The notes beneath the pieces are model-generated. The model was not told where the DNA came from. It did no database searches and worked only from the letters and a program-made list of their open reading frames with translations. Made by a program: the position numbers and the translations under genes. This document shows, one piece after another, positions 63,278 through 64,000 of a stretch of 64,000 bases of DNA. The first letter of the stretch is position 1, and every line of letters starts with the position of its first letter. This stretch comes from Paraflavitalea pollutisoli. GTDB lineage: Bacteria > Bacteroidota > Bacteroidia > Chitinophagales > Chitinophagaceae. Location: contig NZ_JARKMX010000008.1 in the NCBI RefSeq assembly GCF_029360705.1, positions 248,001-312,000 of the forward strand, given 5' to 3'.

Positions 63278-64000
63278 TTATCGCCAGAGCATGGTGCCGT
63301 CGGAAGGCTCAGCCCGGGTTTCCCCTTTCGGAATAAAGGGAATCACGCGGCTGTCAGCCCCTTCGTCGACATTGTATTTGCCAAAGTCGGCCGCAATGAT
63401 GGCCAGGTACCAGTAGCGGCCAAAGGTCCCGGTGATGGTATAGTTGTACCCGAGCAACAAGTATTTGGAGTCCGGCGAAAAGACGGGCATCACTTCCTTT
63501 TTATTACTCTCGGTAACCTGTGTGAGGTTGGTGCCATCGCTGTTCATCAGCCAGATATGGTTGCCGCCGGCCAGGGCGATCTTGCTGCCGTCGGGACTTA
63601 CGGCCATATCACCCCATTCGGCAAAGTTGAGCGTCTTTACCAGGGTGCCCTGTGTGAAGGCGGCATTGGTGCGGTACAAGCTGTTGCCTTGCCGGAATAG
63701 CAGGGTGTTGTCGGGCATCCATTCTACACTGCCTTCCAGTTTTTTGCCCTGGAAGGTGACGAGGTTCATCAATACCTTGCCTTGCAGGTCCAGCAGCATG
63801 ATGCCGTCGTCGTCTGTTGGGGGTACCACGATCAGCTTATTGTCGTAGGATAAGGAAGGAAAGGTATGATTGGCATAGCCGGAGAGTTTCTTGAACTGCG
63901 ACACCAGCGTACCGTCTTTGATATTGGTAATGGTGTATAGCTCGTTGTCATAGTCATCGGGATGGTCCTTGGCTTCCAGTAATAGAGTATGATCGCGACT
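63278..64000 (-). CDS. TolB-like beta-propeller protein, partial (5' end beyond the window)
   Basis: The last 240 codons of a protein whose start lies past the window edge; the frame stays open to base 64000. Propeller repeats of the TolB/WD40-like type are visible: GDMAVSPDGSKIALAGGNHIW, LMNSDGTNLTQVTESNKKEV, VFSPDSKYLLLGYNY. In Bacteroidota such proteins often act in the periplasm or as domains of peptidases; no catalytic domain is visible here, but one may lie upstream. Its neighbour is the HExxH protein on the same strand. Confidence 0.75.
   Translation of the reverse strand, partial: SRDHTLLLEAKDHPDDYDNELYTITNIKDGTLVSQFKKLSGYANHTFPSLSYDNKLIVVPPTDDDGIMLLDLQGKVLMNLVTFQGKKLEGSVEWMPDNTLLFRQGNSLYRTNAAFTQGTLVKTLNFAEWGDMAVSPDGSKIALAGGNHIWLMNSDGTNLTQVTESNKKEVMPVFSPDSKYLLLGYNYTITGTFGRYWYLAIIAADFGKYNVDEGADSRVIPFIPKGETRAEPSDGTMLWR

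Overview
This window looks like chromosomal DNA of a free-living Bacteroidota bacterium, most likely of the Chitinophagaceae or a close relative. Support comes from gene content: a type IX secretion (T9SS) C-terminal sorting domain, a GH97 glycosidase, six-bladed propeller lipoproteins, LytTR regulators, HisKA_2-type kinases, many lipoproteins and weak ribosome binding sites. I see no tRNA, rRNA, CRISPR array, transposase or integrase, and I cannot name the species.

Layout. 0-13.5 kb: an RtcB-type RNA ligase, a serine hydrolase (beta-lactamase fold) with a TPR tail, an amidohydrolase lipoprotein, a DUF1835 protein, a Reg_prop propeller lipoprotein, a TPR histidine kinase, an acyltransferase and a large secreted 'glutaminase family' protein ending at a perfect terminator. 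13.8-32.5 kb: the most unusual region, a same-strand block of three small secreted six-cysteine proteins, a propeller lipoprotein, a membrane-anchored CTPC thioredoxin-like protein, an O-antigen-ligase/Wzy-like membrane protein with TPRs, a complete tripartite RND system (adaptor, permease, TolC), a CBM9-like lipoprotein, a transglutaminase-like protein and a second divergent RND permease. It closes with a bidirectional terminator against a GH97 glycosidase.

34.5-51 kb: mostly single genes: a TraB/GumN-like secreted protein, cupin, OmpA lipoprotein, SGNH hydrolase, DUF4265 protein, serine hydrolase, an orphan LytTR protein, a two-gene operon of TPR-HisKA_2 kinase and NtrC-type regulator, a cytochrome P460/haem protein with a small lipoprotein, an HxlR regulator with an SDR enzyme, an alpha/beta hydrolase, an AT-rich unknown gene and a methyltransferase with a signal peptide. 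51-64 kb: a LytTR-only protein, a short UvrA-like ABC ATPase, a DsbA/FrnE-like protein, an S41 peptidase, a TerB-like protein, a stand-alone receiver, an aldo/keto reductase, a T9SS cargo protein with a 250-residue tandem duplication, an HExxH metallopeptidase and a truncated TolB-like propeller protein.

How the genes may work together (inference). In the 13.8-32.5 kb block the small proteins each carry six cysteines, and two carry a six-threonine tract. A dedicated thioredoxin-like protein and a Wzy/ligase-like membrane enzyme next to them suggest oxidative folding and possibly glycosylation of the small proteins. The RND/TolC machinery with CBM9 and transglutaminase-like partners may export or process them or a linked polymer. 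The palindromic and repeated sequence upstream of the first small-protein gene recurs upstream of the TraB-like gene at 34.9 kb, which may share its control.
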